The notes: generated from the sequence alone by a model not told the origin. Shown: positions 1-9,513, counted from the stretch's first letter. The stretch: 43,745 nt of DNA from Pseudomonadota bacterium (GCA_016195095.1 JACQAE010000178.1:1-43745); one strand, 5' to 3'. Made by a program: numbers and translations.

Positions 1-820
1 GGGCCGGCGCCTGCGGCTTGCGCGCCCCGGCCGGCTTTTTCGCGATTGGCCGGACGGCGGCCTTGCCGATCGCGGGCTTCGTGCCGCGATCCGGCGGCGT
101 TTGAATTCCCGAGGGGTCCACACGCCGCACCCAGTAGTCCCACGCACGCTGCATGGGAAAATCACGGGTATTATGCGCCTCCGCCAGTGCCGCCTCGCCG
201 GGTGTGAGGCGCTGGACATGGCCATGGCCATGCGCGAGCGTCTGGTACTCGGCATTGCGGCATGTATAGATCGAGCGGAACACCACCTCGCGCAGCGAGC
301 GGCCGGCCACGGTCGCACCGTGCCGGCGCATGATCACCGTCCAGTTGGGCCCAAGTGCACGCGCGAGCGCTCGCCCTTCCTCGACCTTCACGACGAGCAG
401 GCTGGTATCGCTGAATTCGTCCTGCTGGTCCCAGCAGGGAACCTTCGGCCCCATCGTGGCGCCAAGATGGAAAATCGGCACGAGCTCCATGCCTGAGACG
501 GCATAGGGCATGATCGCGGGCGCATGATGATGGCACACGGCGTTAACGTCGGGCCTTGCCTCGTAGATGGCACCGTGAATGACGCGCTCGCTGTAGCCGC
601 GCACGGTCATGGGTTCCGCCGGCTCGCCTTGCAGATTGAACTGGTAGATGTCCGCGGGTACGACCAGTTCCGGCGCGCGGTGGCGCGAGAGCATGAAGCG
701 GCTAGGGTCGCTTGGGTGGCGCATGCTGACATGGCCGAATGCGTCGAGTACGCCCTCGTTAGCCAGTATGCGGTTGGCGAGCGCAAGCTCTTCGCGCTGA
801 TCGGCAAGGGAAAGCGGCAC
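1..820 (-). CDS. Class II aldolase/adducin-family protein (C-terminus cut by window edge)
   Basis: The reading frame is open from a GTG codon at 820 down to the left edge (at least 273 residues, no stop reached). The GTG is preceded by a good AAGGAG ribosome site 6-7 bases upstream and no in-frame ATG fits better. The protein shows the class II aldolase/adducin fold signatures: an early GHVSMRHP segment, the metal-site histidines in AVCHHHAPAIMPYAVSG, and a second histidine in MRRHGATVAGRSLREVVF. Members of this family are Zn-dependent aldolases, epimerases or decarboxylases acting on hydroxylated substrates; the exact substrate cannot be read here. The C-terminus becomes rich in Ala, Pro and Lys, which is unusual for the family core and looks like a tail. 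It stands alone on the minus strand, with a 524-base gap upstream. Confidence 0.85.
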   Translation of the reverse strand, partial: MPLSLADQREELALANRILANEGVLDAFGHVSMRHPSDPSRFMLSRHRAPELVVPADIYQFNLQGEPAEPMTVRGYSERVIHGAIYEARPDVNAVCHHHAPAIMPYAVSGMELVPIFHLGATMGPKVPCWDQQDEFSDTSLLVVKVEEGRALARALGPNWTVIMRRHGATVAGRSLREVVFRSIYTCRNAEYQTLAHGHGHVQRLTPGEAALAEAHNTRDFPMQRAWDYWVRRVDPSGIQTPPDRGTKPAIGKAAVRPIAKKPAGARKPQAPA

Positions 821-1344
821 GGTCGGCTCCTTCGGTGGGTCGTCGTCCTCCGGCACCTGAGAGAGGCATGTCCGAAAAGCCGCCGACTTCAGGCAGGATA
901 TCACGCCTGCGTTGAAAACGACGAAGCGGCAACGGGCGGCGGGACGACCGCGCGTTGGCTTATCGAGCCGGCGTATGCCCTCCCACTAGGGGACCGATCC
1001 GAAGGGCCCGCGCGCCCCGCAGGTGGAGGTGCAGCAGTTCGACGTCCTGTCTCGTCGATCCCACCCAACCGCCCCATCGCAAAGGCACGCGCCCCGAATC
1101 CGATCGCACCATCGCAAATATTGTGATGAATCGTTTCGCATTCGATCATAAAATATGGATGTTGCCCAAGAGAGCGGACGCTACCGTCCGCAACATCAGC
1201 ATAAATATCAAGGTAGGGAGATGGCGGAAGGCAGCGTGGAGAACCGTCGCGCCGAGCGGCCCCGCATCGCCAGGCTAGGCCCTTACTCACGTTGGGCAAA
1301 AGGAGGTCGCGCCAAACGGCAGCAATCCATCCTTGGGCACAATA
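821..1344. other. Gene-free stretch
   Basis: This lies upstream of the aldolase gene and beyond the 3' end of the carbonic anhydrase gene. Short open frames occur on both strands but none has a ribosome site, a family motif or coherent codon use. It must hold the aldolase promoter; no clear -35/-10 pair was recognised. Confidence 0.5.
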
Positions 1345-2133
1345 CTACCTGATCTTGTCGAGCAAAGCGGGCGCCGTCACGAGGTCACGGACGCCATGGC
1401 CGTGATCCTCTTGGAACGCGTTCTTCTCGCACCACTTGTGCACGGAATTGATATCGATCTTGGCGCATGCAGGCCGCACGCTCCAGGTCACCTGCAGCGG
1501 CGAACATTTCTGCTCGGTGTAGCTCGGACCGGTCGTGGAGCCGCGAAAAACGACCGGCGTTCCGGTTCTTGCCGGCAACGATTTTGGCTGATGCAAGCCG
1601 CGTATGGGAGCGCCGGTATAATCAAAATCGGCAAAATTCCGCGCCGCCTTGCTGTTCACCACGAGAAACACCTGCGTTTCCACCCGCAGCGTTGGGTTGC
1701 CGCATTGCGGAGATAGGCAGGCTCCAAGCCCACTGCCGGGAGCGACATCGCAAGACGAGTAAACCCAGTGGACTTCAATTGTATCGCCAGGCTTGAGGCC
1801 CTTGCACGCGCCGCCGTCGGGAGCCTTGAGTTCAGCCTGCGTCAATTTCGGCGTTTGGTTGCACTTCCACCCACCATGTTCGCCCTTGCCGGCGAATACC
1901 GCGAACCCTGGCCCTTTGTGTTCGGCGTTGACGTGGTAATGAATATTGCAGAGGTTCATGGTTTTGGGCGCGGCCGCGAACGGGAATGCTCGCGCATTGG
2001 TGCCCGCCTTGCTGCTGATGTCCCTCGGCGTCTGTGGGCCGAATTTTTGGCAATACTCTTGCGCTTGCGCCAAACCGCCAAGCAGCGGGCTAACAGCGAG
2101 CATCGCAGCGGTAACGAATATGCCAATTTTCAT
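1345..2133 (-). CDS. Exported delta-class carbonic anhydrase-like protein
   Basis: A 262-residue protein. The ATG at 2133 was chosen because an AGAGGAG ribosome site lies just upstream and it opens a classic signal peptide (residues 1-25, ending AQA); the frame is open further upstream but without these signals. Residues 61-72 (LCNIHYHVNAEH) give an H-x-H pair (His65, His67), and His122 in IEVHWVY is the likely third zinc ligand, as in alpha/delta-type carbonic anhydrases. Several cysteines (28, 62, 91, 110, 128) suggest disulfides in the periplasm. By family knowledge it would hydrate CO2 to bicarbonate in the periplasm. It is a single-gene unit; the neighbours give no pathway hint. Alternative: a catalytically altered member of the same fold. 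Confidence 0.8.
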   Translation of the reverse strand: MKIGIFVTAAMLAVSPLLGGLAQAQEYCQKFGPQTPRDISSKAGTNARAFPFAAAPKTMNLCNIHYHVNAEHKGPGFAVFAGKGEHGGWKCNQTPKLTQAELKAPDGGACKGLKPGDTIEVHWVYSSCDVAPGSGLGACLSPQCGNPTLRVETQVFLVVNSKAARNFADFDYTGAPIRGLHQPKSLPARTGTPVVFRGSTTGPSYTEQKCSPLQVTWSVRPACAKIDINSVHKWCEKNAFQEDHGHGVRDLVTAPALLDKIR

Positions 2134-2735
2134 TCGACATCTCCTCTGAGCATGTTGACCGTCGCGGCTCCTCCGCAGAGCAGGTCTACCAGGCACACGC
2201 AACAATGGGACGCGATTCGCTGCTAAATACCACGGTTGGCAGGAAAGTGGCTCGATAAAGCTGTTGCTCGATTTCGGGAAATTTCTGATTCTCGATCCTG
2301 ACCAACTGTTGACGTTGGGGAAGCGCCGTCTCAATTTCTCGTCCCGTCCGTCGGGATTGCGAGTTCAGTACAATCTGGCTGACGCGAGTTGAGTGGCGAC
2401 CGAACAGACGACGCCGCTGCGACAGTGCACGATCGGCGATATGGCGATACGCGCACGGTGCGCCATGGCGGCAGGCATCTCGCGTTCCAAACAAGATGGC
2501 ACCGCAGCCTCAAACTCGACAAACAGCACCCGTCGCCGTCAACGTTGCCGACCAACCTCCATGGCTGCGGATTGCGGCCCGCAGTATCGTGCGATCAGGT
2601 TCCCAAGACTCCCCCAGCGACGCCGGAGGTATCCTCACGGCACGGCGCCGTGGATAAATCATTATTGCACAACGGCGCATTGCCGCCAGGCGCCGGTTGG
2701 GCGATGCTTGGTGCCCTGCAACCCGGAGCAGAATC
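2134..2735. other. Gene-free divergent region
   Basis: It separates the minus-strand carbonic anhydrase gene from the plus-strand decarboxylase-like gene and so must carry both promoters. Open frames here on both strands have arginine-rich, motif-free translations typical of non-coding high-GC DNA. No convincing promoter, riboswitch or repeat was recognised. Confidence 0.5.
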
Positions 2736-3122
2736 ATGGACAAAGCCTTATACGACAAGGGTCTTGCCGTGCGCCGCGCGGTACTCGGCGACGAATATGT
2801 CGACAGCGCGTTGAAGAACGTCGATGATTTCAACCGTCCGATGCAGGACATGCTCAATGAGTATTGCTGGGGTTCGGTTTGGGGGCGCGAGGGCCTGCCA
2901 CGTAAATCGCGCAGTATGCTCAACCTGGCGATGATCTCGATTCTCAACCGCCCGCATGAACTGCGCGCGCATATCCGTGGCGCCCTCACCAATGGCGTGA
3001 CTAAGGCGGAGATCAGCGAAATATTCCTCCAGGTGGCGATTTATGCCGGCGTCCCAGCGGCGGTCGATTCCTTCCGTATCGCGCGCGAGCTGTTCAAGGA
3101 GATGGACGCCAAGGAGAAATAA
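2736..3122 (+). CDS. Carboxymuconolactone decarboxylase family protein
   Basis: A 128-residue protein of the CMD/AhpD-like alpha-helical family. The start at 2736 follows a GGAGCAG ribosome site; an upstream in-frame start at 2697 gives a non-family extension. Characteristic segments are EYCWGSVWGREGLPRKSRS (about residues 46-64), the helix NLAMISILNRPHELRAH, and the C-terminal ISEIFLQVAIYAGVPAA with a bound-helix end RIARELF. PcaC proteins of this length convert 4-carboxymuconolactone to beta-ketoadipate enol-lactone in protocatechuate degradation, but other pca genes are missing here, and the family also contains redox and other enzymes. A metallo-hydrolase follows 133 bases downstream on the same strand and may be co-transcribed. 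Confidence 0.85.
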   Translation: MDKALYDKGLAVRRAVLGDEYVDSALKNVDDFNRPMQDMLNEYCWGSVWGREGLPRKSRSMLNLAMISILNRPHELRAHIRGALTNGVTKAEISEIFLQVAIYAGVPAAVDSFRIARELFKEMDAKEK

Positions 3123-3255
3123 GCCCCGAACATCGTGGGCCGACAGGCGCTCGGCGTTCGCACCGACATTTTGCGGCGCCAGGCAATCGGAGAAATCGAT
3201 GGTCGTCGGCGCCCGCGTCGGCAGCCCGTGTCGCCCGCGACGGCGGAATTGCAGG

Positions 3256-4056
3256 ATGAGTAACGATACCCACGAAATTTATGCCATTCGCTACGGCCAC
3301 CATGCGCGCAAGGCGGCGGAGAACTATATTGGTGGCGACCCGCATGACGTGATGGAGCCACTCGACTATTTCGTCTGGGTGATCGTGGGCGCGAACGAAG
3401 CGATTATCGTCGATACCGGCTTTGACGCGACCATCGCCGCGCAGCGCGGGCGCCAGATCCTGCGCCCGGTGCGCGATGGCCTCGACGCACTTGGCATTGC
3501 ACCGGACAAGGTCGCCAACGTTATCGTCAGCCACCTGCACTATGACCATTGCGGTAATGACGACCTCTTCGCGCACGCACGCTACCATCTGCAAGATCGC
3601 GAGATGGAGCACGCGACGGGCCGCTGCATGTGCGACTCGCATTTGCGCCAGCCCTACGAGTGCGACTACGTCGTCGCCATGGTGCGTAGGCTGTATGGCG
3701 GGCGCGTCGTCTTCCACGACGGCGATAGCGAAATCGCGCCGGGAATTTCGCTGCACCATGTTGGCGGGCATGCCAGAGGGCTGCAATGCGTGCGCGTCAA
3801 GACGCGGCTGGGCCATGTCGTGCTGGCGTCCGACGCCACTCACCTCTACCGGCACATGGCGGAAGGCCTCGTATTCCCGATCACTTACGATGTCGGCGCG
3901 GTGCTCGAAGGCTACGCCAAGCTCAAGAAGCTCGCCTGCGCGCCGAGGCACGTAGTGCCCGGCCACGATCCGCTGGTTCTGACGCGCTACCCGGCCGCGC
4001 GTGCGGGCTTGGAGGATTGGATCGTGCGCCTCGACGTCGAGCCGACGTTGGAGTGA
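3256..4056 (+). CDS. Metallo-beta-lactamase-fold hydrolase, N-acyl homoserine lactonase-like
   Basis: A 266-residue protein starting at the ATG at 3256, close behind an AGG; an ATG at 3199 in the same frame is possible but adds a low-complexity Arg/Cys stretch. The metal-binding motif HLHYDHCG lies at residues 93-100 (His93, His95, Asp97, His98), with later ligands in VGGHARG, LASDATH and VVPGHDP. This is the layout of the lactonase branch of the MBL fold (AiiA/AttM-like), which opens lactone rings using two metal ions in the cytoplasm; there is no signal peptide. The preceding gene is a muconolactone decarboxylase relative, so a catabolic lactone substrate is as likely as a quorum-sensing one. 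This substrate assignment is inference. Confidence 0.8.
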   Translation: MSNDTHEIYAIRYGHHARKAAENYIGGDPHDVMEPLDYFVWVIVGANEAIIVDTGFDATIAAQRGRQILRPVRDGLDALGIAPDKVANVIVSHLHYDHCGNDDLFAHARYHLQDREMEHATGRCMCDSHLRQPYECDYVVAMVRRLYGGRVVFHDGDSEIAPGISLHHVGGHARGLQCVRVKTRLGHVVLASDATHLYRHMAEGLVFPITYDVGAVLEGYAKLKKLACAPRHVVPGHDPLVLTRYPAARAGLEDWIVRLDVEPTLE

Positions 4057-4142
4057 ACGGCGCAAACGCCATCGATCCGCGAACCGACTTGACTAACCTT
4101 GGTCACCGGCAAAGTGCGCGCCAGCTCCTTGCGCCGAAGCCG

Positions 4143-4187
4143 GAAAGCAAACGGCCGGCGATCCTCGCTTACGCGGATCACCGGCCG
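4143..4187 (-). terminator. Hairpin terminator after the DsrE-like gene
   Basis: Arms at 4152-4164 and 4175-4187 pair over 13 bases with one mismatch around a 10-base loop. Read on the minus strand, the stem is followed by TTTGCTTT, giving a rho-independent-like end just beyond the stop of the DsrE gene. The plus-strand side lacks a T run, so it serves the minus-strand gene better. Confidence 0.6.
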
Positions 4188-4205
4188 CAAGGTAAATCCG
4201 CCGTC

Positions 4206-4709
4206 TCAGGGCTTGACGTAGCTCCAGCCCTGCTCCTGCAACTCGATCAAGCGGACGACGCCAGATTCCACCGACTTCGCGCTATGCACGAGCGGAATGT
4301 CCATGGCCTTCTTGCCTTCCGCGCGCGCCATGTTGGTGCGTGTGTTTTCGCAGGCGGAAAACGTCACGTTCGGCATGCTCTCGGAAAAGGATTTCAGGCG
4401 ACCCTGCACCTGCGCAGGCGAGGTGTCGGAGCGCAACATGTGCAAACCCGGGCCGTAGGCGACGATTTCGATTTCAACCTCCTCGCCCTTGTCGGTAAAG
4501 TGCTTGCTGACATTGGCGGCGTTGTTGAGGGCAAGATTCATTTTCTGCGCGTCGTTGTCGTCAACGTGAATCGCCAGGCGATGCGCTTTCTTGTCCTTGG
4601 CCGCGGTCGGGCTTTGAGCCGAGGCCAGGGATAACGCCGATGCCAACGAGCCGATGGCCACCGCGGTGGCGGCGAACACGCGGCGGCGGCTGAGCGATGA
4701 CAAATTCAT
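4206..4709 (-). CDS. Exported DsrE-family protein
   Basis: A 167-residue protein with an AGGGAGA ribosome site upstream of the ATG at 4709. Residues 1-32 are a signal peptide; the SRRRVFAATAV start resembles a twin-arginine signal but could also use Sec. The mature part shows the DsrE/DsrF-like alpha/beta fold: HRLAIHVDDNDAQKMNLALNNAANV, then VEIEIVAYGPGLHML and FSACENT. DsrE-like proteins act in sulfur relay or related small-molecule chemistry. Only one cysteine (in FSACENT) is present, so a persulfide role is possible but unproven. It is monocistronic, followed by a hairpin terminator. Confidence 0.8.
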   Translation of the reverse strand: MNLSSLSRRRVFAATAVAIGSLASALSLASAQSPTAAKDKKAHRLAIHVDDNDAQKMNLALNNAANVSKHFTDKGEEVEIEIVAYGPGLHMLRSDTSPAQVQGRLKSFSESMPNVTFSACENTRTNMARAEGKKAMDIPLVHSAKSVESGVVRLIELQEQGWSYVKP

Positions 4710-5028
4710 AGACAGTTCTCCCTATTCCGATCTGGATGGCTTGCGTGCAAGCCGGACTGAGCCTTCTATGTTCCAGCCACCTACGTTCCAGGCATGGTGA
4801 CACAGATGCGCCTCGGGACCTTGGCGATTGGCAACCGTGATCTGTTTCTCGTGCGTTCCGAAACTAGCACGAATTTACGCCTATTTTCCAATAACAGACA
4901 CGTGACAATAGGGTCGCGACGCGCATTCCCGCTACCCATAATTTCCCGCTGATGCTGGCGCTTTTTTGGGCGCCGCCAATGTCAGCTTGCCATTAACCCG
5001 CCGCGCGATCGCCAGGGTCGCGCTATCT
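4710..5028. other. Gene-free stretch with an imperfect hairpin
   Basis: It contains the promoter region of the DsrE-like gene and the 3' side of the DUF255 gene. An imperfect 13-base stem (4948-4960 with 4974-4986, three mismatches) lies about 40 bases past the DUF255 stop but has no T run on either strand. Nothing else was recognised. Confidence 0.4.
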
Positions 5029-7155
5029 TCAGGGTACGGAACGCCCACGCATGGCGACCAGCGTCTCACGCAGGTCATTCACCGTCGTCGCCGGCAGCGA
5101 GCAAACCTGCCCGACACAGACATAGGCCGTCGCGCGCCCGCCCTCCTGATCCTTGAACCTGGCCGGATGCGACTGCGGCAAAACGGCGCCGGGCGCGATG
5201 ACCTGCAGGACGCGGCCGGGCAGCGACGTGTGCCAAGCCGTGGCAAGCAGCGTCTGCGTGTCCGCCTGCGCGCGATCACCGACGATGACGATCTGCATGG
5301 CCGCCATCAGTGTATCCGCGGCATTGAGAATGCCACTCGATTGCAGCGGGTCGCCCTCGGCGGCACCAAAGAACGCGCCAACCGCGCGTTCGGCGCGCGT
5401 GCGCAACAAGGGCTCGCCGGTCAGGTGATACACACGCATCACGACGTCGGCCATCACGGCGTTGCCGGCGGGAAGCGCGGTGTCGACAGCGACCTTCGCC
5501 AGCGGCAGCTGCGGCAGGTCCGGCCGGGCGGCGAGAAAATATCCGCCTGGACCATCGTCCCATAATGGCTCGGCCGCCGCAATCCATGCCCGCGCCGCGG
5601 CAAGGTATTCGTCCTTTCCGGTCGCTTCGAACAGGATGACGGCCGCCCGCGCCATCTGGGCAAAATCGTCAAGCGTCGCAGGAAGGCCCGACCGCGCGGC
5701 GCTCCAGGAATGGCGCAACCCAGCTGGACCGTCGAGATTGGTCCGCACAAAGGCGAACGCTGCTTGCGCAGCGGTAAGCCAGACGGGCTCGCCGAAGGCG
5801 GCGCCAGCTTCCGCCAGCGCCGCGATCATCGCGCCGTTCCAGTCCGCCAGCACCTTGTCGTCGCGGCGTGGGCGCGGGCGCGTATCGCGAACCGCCCGCA
5901 GCCGCGCGCGCGCCGAAACAAGACGGCTTGCGAGCTCGCCTTCCGCTGCGCCGAACCGTTCGCGCAGCGCGGCCATGGAGGGCTCGGCAAGATAAAGTAC
6001 GGACATTCCCTCCCAATTGCCCTCGGCGGTGACGCCGTAAACGCGCTTGAACAGGGTCGCATCCTTACCGAGTGCGCGGTCGATCTGCGCGTCGGTCCAC
6101 ACATAAAACGCTCCCTCGCGCCCTTCGCTGTCGGCGTCGATGGCCGTGGCAAACCCTCCGCCAGGCAGGCGCATTTCGCCGAGCACGAATGCAACGCTCT
6201 CGCGCAGTCGCTCCGCCAGCAATGGCGAGCGTGTTTCGCGCCACACGTCGGTCATCAGAGTGATAAATTGCGCGTTGACGTCGAGCATCTTCTCGAAATG
6301 CGGAATGCGCCATTCCGGGTCGGTCGTATAGCGGGAAAAGCCGCCGCCAAGGTGGTCGTAGAGGCCACCTCGCGACATCGCGTCGAGGGCATGCGAAACA
6401 GCTTCGCGCAATGGCGGCGAGTTCTTGCGCAAATATCCCCGCCACAGCGACTCGATCGCGGTGAGGCGGGGAAATTTGGGGGCGGCGCCAAATCCGCCAT
6501 TGAACACGTCGACATTCCGGTTGAGCTCGGCGACCGCCCGCTCCAGCGCCGCGCGCGAGGGTTCGCCGGGCTCCGGCTTGAGCCGCTCGCGCAGCGCGCC
6601 ACCGAGTGCCGCGCTGATGGCGGCGACCTCACCATGCTGCTCGCGATAAGTTTCCGCTACGACGCCGAGCGCCTCGGTGAAGGGTGGCAATCCCTGGCGC
6701 CGTTCGGGCGGCAAATAGCCGACCGCGAAAAATGGCACGCCGTCCGGCGCGAGAAATACGTTGAGTGGCCATCCCGTCTGCGAACCAAGGAGCGAAGCCG
6801 CGCGCTGATAGATGTCGTCAATCTCAGGCCGCTCCTCGCGATCGACCAGGACCGGGATGAAATTTTCGTTGATCATCCGGCCAATGGTGGCATTGGCGAA
6901 GCTCTCCGATTGCAGGACGTGGCACCAATGGCATGCGAGATATCCGATCGAGAGCAAGATCGGCTTTTGCGTTCGCTTGGCCTCGGCCAACGCCTCAAGG
7001 CCCCATGGCCACCAGTCAACGGCATCGCCGCGATGCGATTGTAGGTAGGGGCTCGCCTCCCCGGCAAGGCGGGGCGCGGCTGTTGCGGCGCCAATGGACG
7101 ACACGGCGACAAGCACCGTCGCAAGCGCGGCAAGCCATCCGCGCCAGCCTGACAT
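5029..7155 (-). CDS. Exported thioredoxin-fold DUF255 protein (YyaL/SPATA20-like)
   Basis: A 708-residue protein. The ATG at 7155 opens a signal peptide ([20 protein letters not shown], cleaved near residue 27); the longer frame upstream lacks any family similarity. Residues 33-195 form the DUF255 thioredoxin-like domain, with SPYLQSH, AVDWWPW and the cysteine motif ACHWCH (Cys75, Cys78), then the conserved [10 protein letters not shown] and [13 protein letters not shown]. The rest is an alpha/alpha-barrel like N-acylglucosamine 2-epimerases ([37 protein letters not shown]). The family is widespread but its reaction is unknown; thiol-disulfide chemistry coupled to a sugar-like substrate has been suggested by fold only. 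Many members are cytoplasmic, so the signal peptide here is a notable variant. Confidence 0.88.
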   Translation of the reverse strand: MSGWRGWLAALATVLVAVSSIGAATAAPRLAGEASPYLQSHRGDAVDWWPWGLEALAEAKRTQKPILLSIGYLACHWCHVLQSESFANATIGRMINENFIPVLVDREERPEIDDIYQRAASLLGSQTGWPLNVFLAPDGVPFFAVGYLPPERRQGLPPFTEALGVVAETYREQHGEVAAISAALGGALRERLKPEPGEPSRAALERAVAELNRNVDVFNGGFGAAPKFPRLTAIESLWRGYLRKNSPPLREAVSHALDAMSRGGLYDHLGGGFSRYTTDPEWRIPHFEKMLDVNAQFITLMTDVWRETRSPLLAERLRESVAFVLGEMRLPGGGFATAIDADSEGREGAFYVWTDAQIDRALGKDATLFKRVYGVTAEGNWEGMSVLYLAEPSMAALRERFGAAEGELASRLVSARARLRAVRDTRPRPRRDDKVLADWNGAMIAALAEAGAAFGEPVWLTAAQAAFAFVRTNLDGPAGLRHSWSAARSGLPATLDDFAQMARAAVILFEATGKDEYLAAARAWIAAAEPLWDDGPGGYFLAARPDLPQLPLAKVAVDTALPAGNAVMADVVMRVYHLTGEPLLRTRAERAVGAFFGAAEGDPLQSSGILNAADTLMAAMQIVIVGDRAQADTQTLLATAWHTSLPGRVLQVIAPGAVLPQSHPARFKDQEGGRATAYVCVGQVCSLPATTVNDLRETLVAMRGRSVP

Positions 7156-7500
7156 AACCGGCGCGCCATCGGCAAAGGCGGAATCCGATTTTGCATCCGA
7201 GTGTATCTTGTCCACGTATCGTGGCCGCGACTTTCGACGGATAGCCAATTTCCACGGCGTTGAAGCGTGCCGCAATCCTCGCTGCAACCGCCACCCGGAC
7301 ACGTCCATCTGCCGCTGCTCCCGCCGTGACCCAACCCTGTAAACCACGAGAGCAGATTCTGGCGCAGTGGCAGCGGGTTCGCCACAAAAAACGCACCGAA
7401 CACGAGGAGTTGAGCGCTCTTGGACTCGTAAACCGCAATTGTGGGGTATGCCAATTTTCGCGACACTTGGCGTCGCGCACGCAACCCATTCATCTTATGG
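7156..7500. other. Gene-free stretch
   Basis: It lies between the start of the DUF255 gene and the end of the diheme peroxidase gene, both on the minus strand. A short inverted repeat (CGCGAC/GTCGCG around 7460-7477) sits just past the peroxidase stop but has no T run. No gene or clear promoter was seen. Confidence 0.4.
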
Positions 7501-8655
7501 CTACTTGAACGTTCCGCTGGTCATCGGAAACTCCAGCACCCCATAGGGCGGCAACGTCGGACGCTCATGCCGCAGCTCGGTGCCGCTCAACGATTCAAGG
7601 AACGATACGAGGTCGGCTTTCTCCTGCCCGGAGAGGCGCAACGGCGTGATGAGGTCAGACTTCGTGCCGAACGAATCGGCGTCGCCGCCGCGATCGTAGA
7701 AGTCGACGACTTCCTCAAGCGTGAAAAACACGCCGTTATGCATATAGGGCGCGGTATAGGTCAGATAGCGCAAGGGCGGGGTGCGGAACTTCCCCAGGTC
7801 CTCGTCTTTCTTGGTTTCAAGATAGCGGCCCGGGTCGCGATCGAACTTGAGATAGACCTGTTCGGGAATTCCCTTGCCGCGAATGCGCTCGCGCATGGCG
7901 ATCTGGCGTTGCGGATTTGTGACAAATTCCGGATTGGGGGGAACGCCGATATTGTAGTGCTGCTCATCGGTAAGAAGCGCGCCGTTATGACAAGCAATGC
8001 AGCCGGCCTTGGTTTCAAACAGCGTGCGGCCTCGCTGCTGGCCGGCCGTCATCGCGGTACGGTCACCGCGCACGAACCGGTCGAAGGGCGCGTCGTTGGA
8101 GGTGACCTTGCGCTCATAGGCGGCGATCGCCAGCATGGCCTTTTCCCAGGACGGCTTCTCACCGTAGACGCGCTGGAACAGATCGACATAGACCGCGATC
8201 TGCTTCATGCGCTCCTCGCCGAGCCTAGGCTGGATATTTCCGGCAAGCGCGCCGGTGGCGGCTGAATGCGCCTGGGCTTCCAGCGTCGATGATCCGCTGC
8301 CCCAGAAAAAATTCTTCAGATAGGCGGAATTCACCACGGTTTGCGAGTTGCGCCAATGCATCGTACCTGGATATCCGCGCGACAGCGCATTGCCGTCGCC
8401 CCAGCCCTTCTTGGGATCGTGACAATCCACGCAGCCGATCGAGCCGTCGCCGGACAAGCGCGGATCGAAGAACAGCAGTTCTCCAAGCTTGACGCGATCC
8501 GCGGTCAACGGCTGGTCAGGCGGCACCGGTACCGCGGGCAGCGCGGCAAGCGGCGCTGGCTGCTTCTGCGCGTGAACGCTGCGCATTGGCCCGGCCAACA
8601 GCACGGCTACAATGCCGACCGTGAAAAGAGCAAAGACTGCTGATCGTGGATTCAT
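7501..8655 (-). CDS. Diheme cytochrome c peroxidase / MauG-family protein
   Basis: A 384-residue periplasmic protein with a signal peptide (about residues 1-29, ending VHA). It carries two haem c sites, CVDCH (75-79) and CIACH (219-223), and the peroxidase signatures LGELLFFDPRLSGDGS, RNSQTVVNSAYL and TAPYMHNGVFFTLEEVVDFY; Met305 in PYMHNG is a candidate distal ligand. CcpA/MauG relatives reduce H2O2 or oxidise protein or small-molecule substrates using electrons from small cytochromes. It is the last gene of the operon that begins with the ECF sigma factor, 15 bases after the cupredoxin-like gene. In iodate-reductase loci, peroxidases of this class accompany the Mo-enzyme, presumably to detoxify reactive products. 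That parallel is inference here. Confidence 0.9.
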   Translation of the reverse strand: MNPRSAVFALFTVGIVAVLLAGPMRSVHAQKQPAPLAALPAVPVPPDQPLTADRVKLGELLFFDPRLSGDGSIGCVDCHDPKKGWGDGNALSRGYPGTMHWRNSQTVVNSAYLKNFFWGSGSSTLEAQAHSAATGALAGNIQPRLGEERMKQIAVYVDLFQRVYGEKPSWEKAMLAIAAYERKVTSNDAPFDRFVRGDRTAMTAGQQRGRTLFETKAGCIACHNGALLTDEQHYNIGVPPNPEFVTNPQRQIAMRERIRGKGIPEQVYLKFDRDPGRYLETKKDEDLGKFRTPPLRYLTYTAPYMHNGVFFTLEEVVDFYDRGGDADSFGTKSDLITPLRLSGQEKADLVSFLESLSGTELRHERPTLPPYGVLEFPMTSGTFK

Positions 8656-8670
8656 GTTCTTGTCCGATCG

Positions 8671-9432
8671 CTATGCGCCAAAGGAGATCGTCGCCGCTGC
8701 CCTCGCCTTGGACGCGACTTTTGCGCGCGTGCTCATGCTCCCCAGTCCGGGGTGCCAAGCCACCAGTTCAAATTCGCCAGCGGGAACGTCGTCGATCGCG
8801 AATCGCCCCGCTGAATCCGTGACCGCGACGTAGGGGTGATCGGAGGTGACGATCCAGGCCGACATCCAGTTATGCGCGTCGCAATCGATCTCGATGATGC
8901 TGCCGCGCGTGAGCGCGACCTTGTGCCGATCGACCTGGTTGGCCTGCGGCTGCGCGATATTGAACAGGGTGCGGCGCGCGCGGCCGATGATTTCATAGGC
9001 ATGAATGTTGTGCAGCACCGGGTCCTTGTTAAGGATGCTGAGTTCGAAGCTCCTGGGCGCGAACTGAATGTAGGGATGGAAGACGCATTTTTCCTGCACG
9101 ATGTCGAACCGCTCGCGCTTGGCCCAGGGCTTGCCGCGCGCGATGTCCTTAATCATGACGACCGCGTTCTTGAGGCCGCGCTCATCCGATAGCGTCACCG
9201 GGTCGGGCGTCGCATGGCCTTCGCCGCAGATATGATTGTCCTTGCCGATGATGATCTGCTCCGCCGCAGAGAGATTGTCGCCGACGCGCACGATGCCGTC
9301 GATGCCGCCGCCGATTACCGCACCCGGCACATAGGAACTCGCTTGCGCCAATGCCGCGCCCGCAAGCGCGAGGCTGCCGCCGCAGGCTGCAAAGCCCATG
9401 GACGCGCCAATCATGTCTCGTCTGCTCAGCAT
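8671..9432 (-). CDS. Cupredoxin-like 'methylamine utilization' family protein, Tat-exported
   Basis: A 253-residue protein. The ATG at 9432 opens MLSRRDMIGASMGFAACGG, a twin-arginine signal; the frame extends upstream without similarity. The mature region has the family pattern NAVVMIKDIARGKPW, PVLHNIHAYE, then IEIDCDAHNWMSAW followed by HPYVAVTDSAGRFAIDDVP and ELVAWHPGLG. The Cys-x2-His-x2-Met cluster and the upstream His residues look like a copper-site loop on a beta-sandwich, followed by a carboxypeptidase-regulatory-like beta domain. Database annotation usually calls these 'methylamine utilization protein', but no methylamine dehydrogenase genes are here, so the name should not be read as function. 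It probably carries electrons or binds metal between the cytochrome and the peroxidase. It is separated by 128 bases from the cytochrome gene upstream. Confidence 0.8.
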   Translation of the reverse strand: MLSRRDMIGASMGFAACGGSLALAGAALAQASSYVPGAVIGGGIDGIVRVGDNLSAAEQIIIGKDNHICGEGHATPDPVTLSDERGLKNAVVMIKDIARGKPWAKRERFDIVQEKCVFHPYIQFAPRSFELSILNKDPVLHNIHAYEIIGRARRTLFNIAQPQANQVDRHKVALTRGSIIEIDCDAHNWMSAWIVTSDHPYVAVTDSAGRFAIDDVPAGEFELVAWHPGLGSMSTRAKVASKARAAATISFGA

Positions 9433-9482
9433 CTTTGCCTCAACATATTTCCGCGCCGCGAACCCTATTTGGAAGTTCGCCC

Positions 9483-9513
9483 ACCCTTCGGCCGGGTAAC
9501 GCCCTGCCGAAGG
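9483..9513. repeat. Intra-operon hairpin between cytochrome and cupredoxin genes
   Basis: Perfect 9-base arms CCCTTCGGC (9483-9491) and GCCGAAGGG (9505-9513) enclose a 13-base loop. It lies in the only long gap (128 bases) of the Mo-enzyme operon. There is no T run, so it is more likely an RNA-stability or attenuation element than a full terminator. Confidence 0.5.

Noticed and set aside
901-1299. 132-residue open frame on the minus strand
   Set aside because: No ribosome site, no motif, low-complexity Arg/Ala/Pro translation; typical of chance open frames in high-GC DNA.
2389-2827. Two overlapping plus-strand frames of about 140 residues
   Set aside because: They overlap the true decarboxylase-like gene in wrong frames and have Arg/Thr-rich, motif-free translations.
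4948-4986. Rho-independent terminator after the DUF255 gene
   Set aside because: The stem has three mismatches and no T run on either strand.
8671-9432. True methylamine-dehydrogenase maturation locus
   Set aside because: No mauA, mauB, mauE or mauD gene is present; the name comes only from family annotation, and the MauG-like protein fits a general diheme peroxidase.
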